Notes under the pieces: model-generated
Told to the model about the DNA's origin: nothing
The model's input: the letters and a program-made list of their open reading frames with translations, nothing else
Databases searched by the model: none
Translations under genes and position numbers: made by a program
From: Verrucomicrobiia bacterium
GTDB taxonomy: Bacteria; Verrucomicrobiota; Verrucomicrobiia; Verrucomicrobiales; DEV007
NCBI GenBank assembly: GCA_030425385.1
Contig: JAUIAH010000044.1
Location: forward strand, 1-61,010
DNA length: 61,010 nucleotides
Direction of reading: 5' to 3'
In this document: piece by piece, positions 36,801-46,000 of the stretch
How the letters are laid out: the number at the start of each line of letters is the position of its first letter
Numbering within the stretch: position 1 is the stretch's first letter

Positions 36801-37617
36801 TGTCAGGACGCCCCTTCGTGGTGACGACATAGTTGCCTCCCTGTTGCTTTTCCAAACGATAGTAGGGATCATATTCTGGCAAAAGCACTAATTTCCCATT
36901 CTCCATCCGCGTGGTTTCTCCCTGCGGGAGACCTCCGGCACGATAGAGCCGATTGGTGAGCAAGTAGAAGTCGAGGTCGCCATCCTGATCATAGTCTTGG
37001 AAGTGCGCCATCAAACTGGCGTCTCGGACAGCCACGCCTGCGCCTTCCCCGTTGTCAGTGAATTGGCCATTCCCATCATTGAGAAACAGTCGGTTCGGCC
37101 CGTCGTAGACACAGACGTAGAGATCCAGGTGACCATCCCCATTGACATCCGCCAGAGATGCGCCCGCACTCCAGGCATCCGACATGGCCACGCCCGCCTG
37201 CTCCGTGATGTCTTCAAATTGAAACGGCCCCGTCTGACGGTAGAGTTTGTTAGCCTCAGGACCCCGCGTGAGATAGAGGTCCGGGAGATCATCACCATCG
37301 ACGTCTCCAATGGCGATTCCGCTCGAGGCAAACCCACTGATGTAGAGCCGATTCAGTGGATGGTCGTTGTCGATCCGATTGGTGAACGCCACTCCCGTCG
37401 AGGCGGCGTCAAGGGACTCAAAGAGAGGCGTCTCCGCAGCGTGATCCGAGAAAGTCGCCACCACGTCGACCGAACCGGGCGAGAGCGTCTCAGGCATCGC
37501 AGAGGGCTTGGTTGGTGTCGACGGCGTTGCGCTGGGTTCCTCTGAACACGAAACGAGCCCCACCGCGATGAGCGCGATGAGACTCGTTTGGAAATCAACA
37601 AGGCTTCTGTTCCGCAT
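33898..37617 (-). CDS. Giant FG-GAP / ASPIC-UnbV lipoprotein (CRTAC1-like), double architecture
   Basis: 1239 aa. The N-terminal signal ends at the lipobox GLVSC (Cys about 24), followed by a Ser/Thr/Pro linker. Two copies of the same plan follow: a beta-propeller of FG-GAP repeats bearing Ca-binding loops such as DVDGDDLPDLYL, DVNGDGHLDLYV and DYDHDGDLDLYV, then an ASPIC/UnbV module (ASGYLSSNEPVLHFGLG near residue 620; AGGGYLSQSSNRIFFG near residue 1190). Most family members have one unit. It should be an outer-membrane-attached Ca-dependent binding protein facing periplasm or surface; the ligand is unknown. A second, diverged double-propeller lipoprotein lies at 38496-41753. Confidence 0.85.
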   Translation of the reverse strand: MRNRSLVDFQTSLIALIAVGLVSCSEEPSATPSTPTKPSAMPETLSPGSVDVVATFSDHAAETPLFESLDAASTGVAFTNRIDNDHPLNRLYISGFASSGIAIGDVDGDDLPDLYLTRGPEANKLYRQTGPFQFEDITEQAGVAMSDAWSAGASLADVNGDGHLDLYVCVYDGPNRLFLNDGNGQFTDNGEGAGVAVRDASLMAHFQDYDQDGDLDFYLLTNRLYRAGGLPQGETTRMENGKLVLLPEYDPYYRLEKQQGGNYVVTTKGRPDRLFRNDGSGVFEDVSEAAGITGEHYGLSAAWLDYDHDGDLDLYVANDFQDPDRLYQNQGDGTFKDVIRMVVPHTPWFSMGTDAMDMNNDGLVDLVALDMSSTTHYKQKLNMGDMSRHTYFMDHAEPRQLMRNAYFLNSGTGRFLESAHLSGLASSDWSWAVKLADFDNDRLPDVFITNGMTAELTNADLGMDQGNFAGREEWSFLKDQPRSKATNMAFHNDDGYHFHQVAKEWGLDHEGMSYSAAWADFDLDGNLDLVVGHLDEPIALYRNRGSGQARLVISLRGTESNRHGLGTTVTVRQGSLTQTRTLSPASGYLSSNEPVLHFGLGDQPMIDEITVAWPSGIVQVLTGVEGNRHLRIAESTTSVKVHQPEVKPLFEPLRNAKVAKHTETLYDDFAKQPLLPNKLSQLGPGIAVGDLQGNGRDDFVVGAARGEVPHAHFSVGDDVVWGNLRVAELEKMCEDMTPLLIDVDNDEDLDWFVVSGGVEHAEESSPLLRDRLYVQRKKGHFEKDLDALPDLRFSGGAAAAADVDRDGDLDIVIGGRVRANQYPLSPGSVLLRNDTVTMDQPKFVDATDAMAPDLRTLGMVTSVLWSDVNGDGWIDLLVTTEWGPIHTFLNRDGVLEEATTRSGLANYLGWWNGIAGRDLDGDGDIDYVATNFGHNTKYHPTSDHPSRIYYGTFEEGQAPQIIEAKVKEGGLLPVRGKSCSQNAMPFIRNKFPTYHDFASASLTEIYTPTALENAKVFEANTLDTALLINDGTGSFTLKALPPLAQIAPGFGVILTEVNGDGHADLFIAQNFYTPQRETGKMVGGLSVLMLGDGRGGFRPLWPNESGIAVAADAKGAATIDFNGDSRVDFAISANNGPPRLYQNLIQDEEHPGMAIVIRGRGGNSRGIGGRITVHSQSGHTQTAEVAAGGGYLSQSSNRIFFGNPKADPITKVTVRWPDGSTSETPFTSEGTVLIEQPDA

Positions 37618-37620
37618 GAT

Positions 37621-37641
37621 CCGCCCAGTATGAACGGGCGG
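37621..37641 (-). other. GC hairpin in the leader of the giant lipoprotein gene
   Basis: CCGCCC and GGGCGG flank a 9-nt loop immediately upstream of the lipoprotein start codon (minus strand). There is no T run, so it is unlikely to terminate transcription. It may influence translation or protect the mRNA. Confidence 0.35.
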
Positions 37642-37679
37642 GCTAGCGCGACAAGCAGAAGCGACAGGATGCCGATCGC

Positions 37680-38345
37680 TTAGGCATCATCTCCAGCAGC
37701 TTCCCGATCCTGCTTCTCTTGGGCCGCGAGCATTTCCTGCTTCATGCCGTGCGAATAGAGGATGACTCCCAAGATCATGCCCACGCCCGCAGCACTGAGC
37801 ACTTTGAGAGGACTGGAAATGAAGGCACCATGCCCGACAGGAATCAGGAGCACCGCAGGCAAGGCTAAGCCCGTGAATACCATCACGAGGAAATCATTGA
37901 GAGCTTCACCAAAGTCCAGTCCTTTGCCTTTCCCAATCGTCCACAGCTTGCCCAAGATGAGCTGGCCAGCGTGGCTGATGAAGACGCCGATGCCCACGGC
38001 GACGAGTACCCAGTTGATCCAGGGCGCGTAGAGCTTCTCTGCCGATTGGATCCATTCCAACACCGTGGACGAGGCACGCTGCGCGTCCTCACTGTCTTCG
38101 AAATCAGCCGCCCGCTGTTGCAAGTCTTGACTGAGGTCGCCCACCTTCTCTCTCGTCGCATCAGCCAGCTGAGAGCCTCGCTCTTTGGCTGCTGCCGCCA
38201 GTTCCGCAGCACGTTGCTTCGCCGCTTCCGCTGCTTCCGCAGCCCGTTGACGCGCTTGATCCGTGATGGAGCTGTCCTGCGCTGTCACTGGTGATAACAC
38301 ACCAAGAATCAACATTAATGATAGGGTAAGGGATTTCATGCTCAT
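37680..38345 (-). CDS. Coiled-coil membrane protein between the two FG-GAP lipoproteins
   Basis: About 221 aa. A signal peptide (LTLSLMLILGVLSPVTA) is followed by an Ala/Gln/Arg heptad coiled coil of about 60 residues (QRAAEAAEAAKQRAAELAAAAKERG). Three membrane helices follow (WINWVLVAVGIGVFISHAGQ; FLVMVFTGLALPAVLLIPVG; VLSAAGVGMILGVILYS) and a charged tail. I do not recognise the family. Its position between the two giant lipoproteins on the same strand suggests co-expression and possibly a scaffold. ATG at 38345 or 38339. Confidence 0.7.
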   Translation of the reverse strand: MSMKSLTLSLMLILGVLSPVTAQDSSITDQARQRAAEAAEAAKQRAAELAAAAKERGSQLADATREKVGDLSQDLQQRAADFEDSEDAQRASSTVLEWIQSAEKLYAPWINWVLVAVGIGVFISHAGQLILGKLWTIGKGKGLDFGEALNDFLVMVFTGLALPAVLLIPVGHGAFISSPLKVLSAAGVGMILGVILYSHGMKQEMLAAQEKQDREAAGDDA

Positions 38346-38495
38346 GTCAGAGAGATAAGTTTGATGAGATTGTATAGAGAGTTGGACTAGCTTCACAACT
38401 GTAGACGCATCGAATGGCGAAAGAGTCTCAAATAGAATCCACCGCCTTACTGTCGGAAACAGTCAAGAGATCCTAACTATCAATGCCCGGCCAAC

Positions 38496-41400
38496 CTAGG
38501 GCTGATGCCGGATCATGATGCTCGGCTCTCGCTGGCTGAAGGCGCGCTCAGTCACGACACCATCCCCCCAATGAACGCGAATGAGCCCATTACCCGTCTC
38601 ACGGGGCCGTGGAAAGAAGACCCGATTGGCACTCTGAGCCAGGGATCCGCTGCCTGCATAAAGCTCTGTTAGGAGGCGGCGTCGGCCCATCCAAGTGACT
38701 TCGACACGCGCCCCCGCACCCATCACGTTTCGGAATGGTCCACGAAAGCGCACACTCAGCCATTCCTGATCCGTGGTCGCCCGTTGCAAGGCAAGCATGG
38801 GCTGATTGTGCCGGGCGATGAGCAAATCAGGCGCCTCATCCTCGTTGAGATCCGTGATAGCGATCGCACTCGCCACGCCAGGCACGACGACTCCACTCCG
38901 GCGCGGGGCCCATGCAACCAGGTCACCGTGAGGTTCCTGATGGATCACTTGGCCAACGCCGCCAGCCAATGCCTGCGGCGGCCAACTCGCTCGTGGTTGA
39001 TTCTGAATGACGACCAAATCCTGACGATTATCCCCATCCACATCGAGCCAGTGCGCGTGACGTGCGGGCGCCCACCGCAAGACGCTTGGCAAGGGACGCC
39101 ACGTGAAGGCACCTTTCCGATCATTGACGAGGACGCCGCTTTCCCCTGACAGATTCGTCACCGCGAAATCAATGCCGCCGTTGTTATCCATATCTCCCGG
39201 AGCGAGTCCAGACCAAACCCCGTTCGGCATGGCACTACCGACAGAGCGTCGCTCCAACCTTCCTTGATTGTTCTGATAGACCATGACACCAGCCCGTTCT
39301 TCCAGGACCACGAGATCGACCCAGCCATCCGTGTCCACATCGGACCAGACGGCACCCACCACCCGTCCTTCAATGGTGAATCCGCTAGCAGCCAATCGCG
39401 TGTCCTGCCCCGGTTGATACGCATTGACTAACAGACGACTCGTCGCAGCAGCACCCGGTTTCCCTGGCACACAGCGCCCACCGACGAAGAGGTCCAAATC
39501 GCCATCCCGATCAACGTCCGCCCCCGCAACCGGTCCTCCACTATCGCGCAGATCCGCCACACCACCTTCCACTTTGGCGAATCCGCCCCGGCTATTGCCC
39601 AGATACAAGCGATCACGATAAGCAGCTGAACCCGCCTTCGCCTCACTCCCACCGCTCACCACGAATAAATCGATGTGGCCGTCCACATTGAAGTCCGCAA
39701 AGAGGGCGCCAAGATCTTCGCTCGCCGCGTCAGGCATGAAAGGGTCCGATACCGGCGGCCGAAAGCTGTTCGATTTGCGAATGAACAAGAGCCCGCTTTC
39801 CCCCGCCGCTCCGCCGAGATAGATATCATCCAGGCCATCGCCATTCACATCCGCACATGCCAATCCAGGGCCACGATTGGCGTCCGGATCAAAGGGAGCA
39901 TTCGCGACGAGGGCGCTTTCCACATGGTGCGGCAATCCCGGTTCGTCCGCACGGCTATACACGGGCATTTCTCTGGCGATCCATTCCACGGGTTCTTTAT
40001 CTTCCGGCTCTCGGATCGTCGCCATCTGACCGGCTTCCAAACCTTGCATCGTCTGCTGCACCCCACTGGGCCACCGGATCCGCAACGAGTCCACTTCCGG
40101 ATCCTCACCAAGCGCTAAAGTGACCGCTCCTCCATTCGAAGGCACCGAGCGGACCACCGTGCGCCCAAGTGTTTCCGCCTCAATATGGGCCCCAATCGGT
40201 GGCCGAACGCTTTGGCTGGGCTGCAAATCAAGAACCAGTCGCCGCCCATCCTGAATCTGATTGTCGTAGAGCACCAGACCACCGTCCGCTCTTCTCCCTA
40301 TCAAATCCACATCACCATCACCATCGAGATCCGTTTCGATGAGGAATCGCACGGCAGGAGATTCGGCCAAACCCCACGCCTCTGTCGTTTCCACCATCTG
40401 TCGCTCACGCTCGTCGGTTCGCCACGAGCGCATTCCTAACAGACTTCCTGTGATGACATCCATCGCACCATCGAGATCCACATCCGCGAGCGCCGCGCTC
40501 CAGGGCACCTCATCCTCACGGAATAGCAAGCCATATCCATCGGCCACCTCACGATAGGCACCCTGTCCCGTAGCTTCCCAAAGTACCGTCCGCATGATCG
40601 GCGCCGGGAAAGTGCGTTTGGCCAGTTCCGCCAATAGCTGAGGATCGCTAGGAGAGGTCCGAGAGGCGAGCGTCAAGAGGTCATTCAACCCGTCGCCATT
40701 GACATCGCCCAGAGCCACCCCGCGCCCTTGCCAGAGTTGATATGGAAAAGCGTCTCTTCCCGCCCTTACAAAACCCTCATCACCGCGATTCAGATAGAGA
40801 TAGGAGCCATCTTCGTCGTCATTGACCACATAGACATCCATCAGACCATCACGATCATGATCGGTCCACACCGCATCCATCCCAATATGACTCCCATCAC
40901 AGAGGTCGCCGGCGAGCCGACTCACATCCTCGAAAGTTCCGTCACCACGGTTCTGATAGAGCCGATCACCTTGCCCCACCGGATAGACTTGATAGGTAGG
41001 CCGCCCTCCTTCCCAGCCCGCCTCTCTTACATTGTACCACTTGGCATACTCAGCATTGATGATCTCACGCTCGCCCGCCACAAACGTGGGAATCGCAGGC
41101 ATGCCGAGTTCGCGATAGTAGCGATGGCTTAGCACAAAGAGATCCAGATCGCCATCGTTATCATAATCGACGAAACTCGGCCGCAGACTTGGTCCACGCA
41201 TGGCGAGGCCTAGCATTTCCCCCTTCTCTTCAAACACGCCCTGACCGTCGTTCACATAGCAGGCATTCGGATGATCATGATGACAGACCACCAAGTCGAG
41301 GTCGCCATCATTGTCGAGATCGCCAAAGGCTGCTCCAGTTCCCCAGGCGTCAGTCCCGCCGACGCCTGCTTGTTCCGTAATGTCCTCGAACCGAAAGGCC

Positions 41401-41753
41401 TCGGTTTGGCGAAAGAGGCGATTCGCTCCTGGACCGCCCACGGCAAAGACGTCGATCCATCCGTCCCCATCCACATCCCCCACGGCCATTCCACCAACGG
41501 TCACCGGACCGCCTTCAAACTTCTTGAGATCCACTTCCGTGAGAACAGGCATTTGCAAGCCTGATTCGGCTACCCGATCGAATACAGTGAGCCCATCACG
41601 CTCCCCACTCGCCTCTTTCAAGGGAGTTAGCGTGAGCGGCTCCATCGCTTTCGCACTCTCCTTCAAGTCCGCTTGATCATCCGACCGATCGCACCCACAC
41701 AGAACCATCAAGCAGGCTAAGCCCACGCGTTTCATAGGAATAATACGCTTCAT
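38496..41753 (-). CDS. Second FG-GAP / UnbV-like double-propeller lipoprotein
   Basis: 1085 aa. The signal ends in LMVLCGC, giving a lipidated Cys at about 22. The two-unit plan matches the 1239-aa neighbour: propeller one with DVDGDGWIDVFAV and DLDNDGDLDLVV; a diverged UnbV-like module (SNGGAVTLALGEDPEVDSLRIRWPSG) near residue 560; propeller two with DVNGDGLDDIYLGGAAGE and DVDRDGDLDLFVGG; and a C-terminal UnbV module (AGSGSLAQSANRVFF). The Ca-binding D-x-D-x-D-G loops are well kept. The middle UnbV copy has lost parts of the motif, so the proteins are old paralogs. It ends 99 nt upstream of a gap before the coiled-coil gene and starts 3 nt after the acyltransferase stop. Confidence 0.85.
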   Translation of the reverse strand: MKRIIPMKRVGLACLMVLCGCDRSDDQADLKESAKAMEPLTLTPLKEASGERDGLTVFDRVAESGLQMPVLTEVDLKKFEGGPVTVGGMAVGDVDGDGWIDVFAVGGPGANRLFRQTEAFRFEDITEQAGVGGTDAWGTGAAFGDLDNDGDLDLVVCHHDHPNACYVNDGQGVFEEKGEMLGLAMRGPSLRPSFVDYDNDGDLDLFVLSHRYYRELGMPAIPTFVAGEREIINAEYAKWYNVREAGWEGGRPTYQVYPVGQGDRLYQNRGDGTFEDVSRLAGDLCDGSHIGMDAVWTDHDRDGLMDVYVVNDDEDGSYLYLNRGDEGFVRAGRDAFPYQLWQGRGVALGDVNGDGLNDLLTLASRTSPSDPQLLAELAKRTFPAPIMRTVLWEATGQGAYREVADGYGLLFREDEVPWSAALADVDLDGAMDVITGSLLGMRSWRTDERERQMVETTEAWGLAESPAVRFLIETDLDGDGDVDLIGRRADGGLVLYDNQIQDGRRLVLDLQPSQSVRPPIGAHIEAETLGRTVVRSVPSNGGAVTLALGEDPEVDSLRIRWPSGVQQTMQGLEAGQMATIREPEDKEPVEWIAREMPVYSRADEPGLPHHVESALVANAPFDPDANRGPGLACADVNGDGLDDIYLGGAAGESGLLFIRKSNSFRPPVSDPFMPDAASEDLGALFADFNVDGHIDLFVVSGGSEAKAGSAAYRDRLYLGNSRGGFAKVEGGVADLRDSGGPVAGADVDRDGDLDLFVGGRCVPGKPGAAATSRLLVNAYQPGQDTRLAASGFTIEGRVVGAVWSDVDTDGWVDLVVLEERAGVMVYQNNQGRLERRSVGSAMPNGVWSGLAPGDMDNNGGIDFAVTNLSGESGVLVNDRKGAFTWRPLPSVLRWAPARHAHWLDVDGDNRQDLVVIQNQPRASWPPQALAGGVGQVIHQEPHGDLVAWAPRRSGVVVPGVASAIAITDLNEDEAPDLLIARHNQPMLALQRATTDQEWLSVRFRGPFRNVMGAGARVEVTWMGRRRLLTELYAGSGSLAQSANRVFFPRPRETGNGLIRVHWGDGVVTERAFSQREPSIMIRHQP

Positions 41754-41755
41754 TG

Positions 41756-43006
41756 TTAGAATCTTTCGCTCCCTACACTTGTGTTTGTTTGCGCCAGACG
41801 ATCTAAGCCACCTTGCACCGCTGCCTCAAACTGGCTCGTCAACGATCTCACGGTTTCACGCCCACTCGTTTGAAAGGCCTCTAAGTGGTCTGCTAGACAA
41901 ATCGGTTCATTGATCTCCACCATCGCTTGGCGGTCTCCACAGGGTCTCTGCACTTCAGAATAGATATCTTCTAACAATTTCTCCACCGTTTCACCACATC
42001 GATCAACCGTAGGCGATGCCTCCAAATAATCACCCGCATAACTTAGCACGCGGAGAGCGATCATCGCCTCATCCGCCCAGGTTGCGGCCACGGCATGGTC
42101 CATCTTCGCCTCACTATCGGTTCGGATCTTGTGAATGCGCACCCGAATGGCGGCCAATCGTTCCCCCAAGCCAGCCCTTGGCTTGCCTCGCAATGCCATC
42201 TTCTCCTCTAGCCGTACGACCATCATTTCCGCGCAATCTTCCAGATGGTCGCGTACCGTTCCCTGTTCCAAATCGGGTGTCGCCGGGAGGTAGCCACGTT
42301 GCTGCAATGATCGTTCCAAGGCACTCAATCCAATGCGCTTGACCTCGTCGACAAAGGGCTTCTCCCGATCCAATTCTGTGCCCATATCCCTGGCTAATCC
42401 TTCCAGCTGTTGCCAAAGCGCATCTCGCGTGTCTGTGAGATGCGTGGCTTTCAGCGAGACGGGAATCACATGGATAGGATCCTCTTTGCCTAACACTTTC
42501 TGTGCTTTCATCCCAATGAAAGCAGCCCCATCAAGAAACGGAGTGACCCGATCATTCATCAGGTAGACGTTGCCTTCAGGGAATACCGTCAAGCCATGGC
42601 GTGTCTCTGTCAGGATTCGGATGGCTTCTCGCATCGCTTTGCCATCGCTCCCATCGCGATTCACGGAGAAACAACCGCCCCGTTGCATCAGCCAAGCCTG
42701 TCGTCGCCCTCTCAGAAACACATCATAGGCCGCCATGAAACACGACCACATGCCCAGCCGTCGCTGGGTCTCTAGCATCATCTGGGGATCACTGTGCGTC
42801 CCATGATTGGCGACAAAGAAGCATCGGTGACCCCGCTGTTTCCGCAAGCCATCCAAACGCTCCGCGCCCCGTAGGGACACATCGACGATTCGGTGGTTTG
42901 GCCCGGAAAGCGTGAATCGACGGTTCACCAAACGGCCAAGCCATTGAATCCATCGATTCGGCTTGGCCGCATAGAAAGCATGCGGGGCATCTGCGAACTC
43001 CAGCAT
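41756..43006 (-). CDS. PlsC-like acyltransferase with C-terminal helical extension
   Basis: 416 aa. The first 200 residues hold the glycerolipid acyltransferase fold: motif I VANHGTHSDPQ (H-x4-D) near residue 65, and motif III FPEGNVYL near residue 140. The following 200 residues (ALERSLQQRGYLPATPDLE, KIRTDSEAKMDHA) are helical and not part of standard PlsC. The family transfers acyl groups to lysophosphatidate or other lipids at the inner membrane. The 3-nt gap to the lipoprotein gene makes co-translation likely, and a link to lipidation or envelope assembly is possible but inferred. Confidence 0.75.
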   Translation of the reverse strand: MLEFADAPHAFYAAKPNRWIQWLGRLVNRRFTLSGPNHRIVDVSLRGAERLDGLRKQRGHRCFFVANHGTHSDPQMMLETQRRLGMWSCFMAAYDVFLRGRRQAWLMQRGGCFSVNRDGSDGKAMREAIRILTETRHGLTVFPEGNVYLMNDRVTPFLDGAAFIGMKAQKVLGKEDPIHVIPVSLKATHLTDTRDALWQQLEGLARDMGTELDREKPFVDEVKRIGLSALERSLQQRGYLPATPDLEQGTVRDHLEDCAEMMVVRLEEKMALRGKPRAGLGERLAAIRVRIHKIRTDSEAKMDHAVAATWADEAMIALRVLSYAGDYLEASPTVDRCGETVEKLLEDIYSEVQRPCGDRQAMVEINEPICLADHLEAFQTSGRETVRSLTSQFEAAVQGGLDRLAQTNTSVGSERF

Positions 43007-43074
43007 ACGCCATTCTTCCGCGCAATCCTGGAGCGATGCAAGCCCTGGACCGTTCGGGCCAGGCGCTTAAGCGT

Positions 43075-46000
43075 CTATTTCTCCACCAAATTCAAACGCG
43101 CGAAGGGGAACCCCTGCAAGATGGCCTCAGGCGTCAGACAAATCGTCACCTCTTCTAAATCTGCATCAAGGTCACGCACCAGAGGCACATCGATCAGCGC
43201 CGGGTCATGGATCCACGTTTCCAAGTCTTTGGAAACTTCGACGTCGAATGACACGGCACCGTCGGCGTCTTTGCGACGATGGAAACAGATCGCAAAGCGA
43301 GTCTCGCCATCGCTATCCTGCACCCAATCGGTCCACAAACCTACCTGCCCGCCACGGATGGGATCCAATCCTAACAAGAACTCTTCGAAATCGGACCAAC
43401 GATCGCCATCCGCATTGACCTCTTTCCAAGAGGCATCGTCCGGAAGGAATTCACCGGCCCCCGTCGTCCCTCCTTGAGGTGGTCGAAAGCCCTCGAGCCA
43501 ATTGAGGAAAGGGGTCCGCAGTCGATCCACACCCTTATCCTCCGAGTCCGTCGGGTCAGGATCTGGATCCAGAATCACCACATCACTGCCACGGAATGTC
43601 GTTTGAGCGTAAGTTACCCCGTTTAAGCGGAATTCCACTTCATAGATTGGCCCACGCGCCGCCGCGTTCTCGGAACCAGCAAGGTTTGGCAACGGTTCCG
43701 CTCCGCTTCCATCACCCGGCCCTCCATCCACAGGGATCATCACTCCTGGGCCCACTTGCTCTGGCAATTGCACAAAGTCAACCTCTGCAGTCGTCCTCGG
43801 AATAGCTACCGCCGCCAACGGATAGACAATCGCCTCCGTACAGAACTCATTTAACCCTGGCACCCGTTGCCGATAAGACACCGTGATGATGCCATTGACG
43901 GCTTCGATGTCTTCAATCCGCACACCATAGCACCCGTTTGGCTGCGCCCCAGAGAAGACCATGACCAGGGTTTCTTCCTCAAAGTCGATCGGGTCAGGCC
44001 CAGGCAGCACGAGCGGTCCAGGCTCAAACCCAATGAAGCGCCACCATTCCTCTCGGCTCCTGATGACCACATTCGCCGGACGCTCACGCTGCAACGATAG
44101 GTCAACCTCACGGAAGTCGATCGGCTCGACCGTGTTTGATAACCTCAAGGCATAACGATGGCGCTCGTAGTAGGGAAGATCCGGCTCGCGCACAAAGGTA
44201 ATCTCGCTCGCAGTGGCTTCCAAGATAAACCGGTTTCCATCCCGCCGCACCTCTCCCCAATCCATGACCGAATGATAGGGCGCTCCAGTAAAAGCGACCT
44301 CCACCGCCGCAACGGCTGAACGATGATCATCAACTTCGACCTCAATCTGTGCTTTCGCTGGGATTGGCAAGGCCTCGCCCTCGATCTCGAACGAGGCGCG
44401 CGCATAGATCACCCCATTGATTTGAAAGACCATTGTGTAAGTTCCAGGGGCCACTTTCTGGCCCGCGAACGCAAGGTCTTCAGGAGGCCCAGCAGGTTCA
44501 CCAGGAAAGGGATCCACCGGCAATGGCGTTGGGAACGCGATCACATCTCCTTCGAAGCGAACCGGCAAGTCTGTCTTAGGAATCGCGACCATCTGCCCTG
44601 GCCGCACCCGCTCCACATCCTCAGGAAGAATGCCCGGCAAGGTATTCACATAACGGACGAACAGATAGGAACCATAGTCCGTGATCTCCTCAATGTAGGT
44701 ATCCACTCCCTGATCCGTTTCGCCCGCAAACACAGCCACCAAGGTGTAGGCCTCAAAGTCTACGGGCACCTCAACCGGCAAGGCATCCACTTCCGGTGGC
44801 CACCGATCGCTCAACCACCGTTCCCATTCGGCCTCAGATCGGAAAACCCTCTGCTCAGGCTCGAGGGGTCTTAAGAAGGAAGGGATCAGTTCGACGGTCT
44901 CAAAGTCAATCGGCCTACCCTCTCCGTTGTTTGAGTCCTCGTCGACAAGGCAATACGCATGTTCTTGCACTGTCCTCAAGGCATCCGTCTCCGCCGTCGG
45001 CAACGCTTGCGCATTGACGGTAAAGGTCTGTCCAGAAAGTACAGGCTCTCCCCAATCTACAATCTCGTAGGCACTCCCGTCGGCTGTGAGGTCGATCGCC
45101 ACCCGCACATTCCCCAACACTTTGTCCTCCTCTCGCACGATGGAGAGTTCCACCGCTGCAGGTAATTCGCTCCCACCACCATCGTCCCCAACCAAAAATC
45201 CAAAAGTCTCTATGACCTGCCCATTGATACGATAGACCAACGCGTATTTCCCAGGATCAGGTTTCCCCAAATCATGCTTCAACTCAAACCTCGACGCTTC
45301 AGGCTCTCGCACAAACACCACCGTCTGCGCAGACACATCAATAAAGTAGGTTCGATCCTGGCGTGAGACCTCCCCGTCATCCGTGAGCACGTAGAACGGA
45401 TCAGCAAACTGAATGACACTATAGGCAACCTGCCTTCCGTCATCGGTAGCCTTCACCCGCAGGCCAATCTCGGCTTCGATAGGATCATGCGCACCAGGCA
45501 CTCGAAACCGATCCCAACCCGCATCTGTCCCATTCACAGAAACGGTCAGCCCATAGAAGCCCGGTTCCAAAACACCCAAAGGATAAACCCTTTGCAACGT
45601 GGCCGGAGTCTCTAGCGAAGCCCCTTCAGCATACGCACCTTGAAAAGCAAGATGCCATTCCCCCTCCACACCACTGGCCTCCCCCCACGAGACGACATCG
45701 ATAGGCCCACGAGGAAAGCGATAGTCTACTACGGCCTGCCAAACCCCATCCGCATTCATCTCCACACTCACACCCACATGACTCGGGACCAATGGCCTAG
45801 GCTCCCCCACTGCCACCTGAAACGCACTCAGCAAGCTCGGAGGCATCACGCCTCCATACGCCAGCTCAACCGCCCCAGGCTCTAACAACACCACATATCG
45901 CCCATTCTCCGCCTCCCGCCATCCCCCTTCGGTAGGCGGTGCCACCGCATACGTCGCCTCCACCCATTCACCGATGAATTCGCCATCCGCACCAACACCA

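Noticed and set aside
37621-37641. Rho-independent terminator after the coiled-coil membrane gene
   Set aside because: GC stem present but no T run follows on the minus strand, and it abuts the next start codon.
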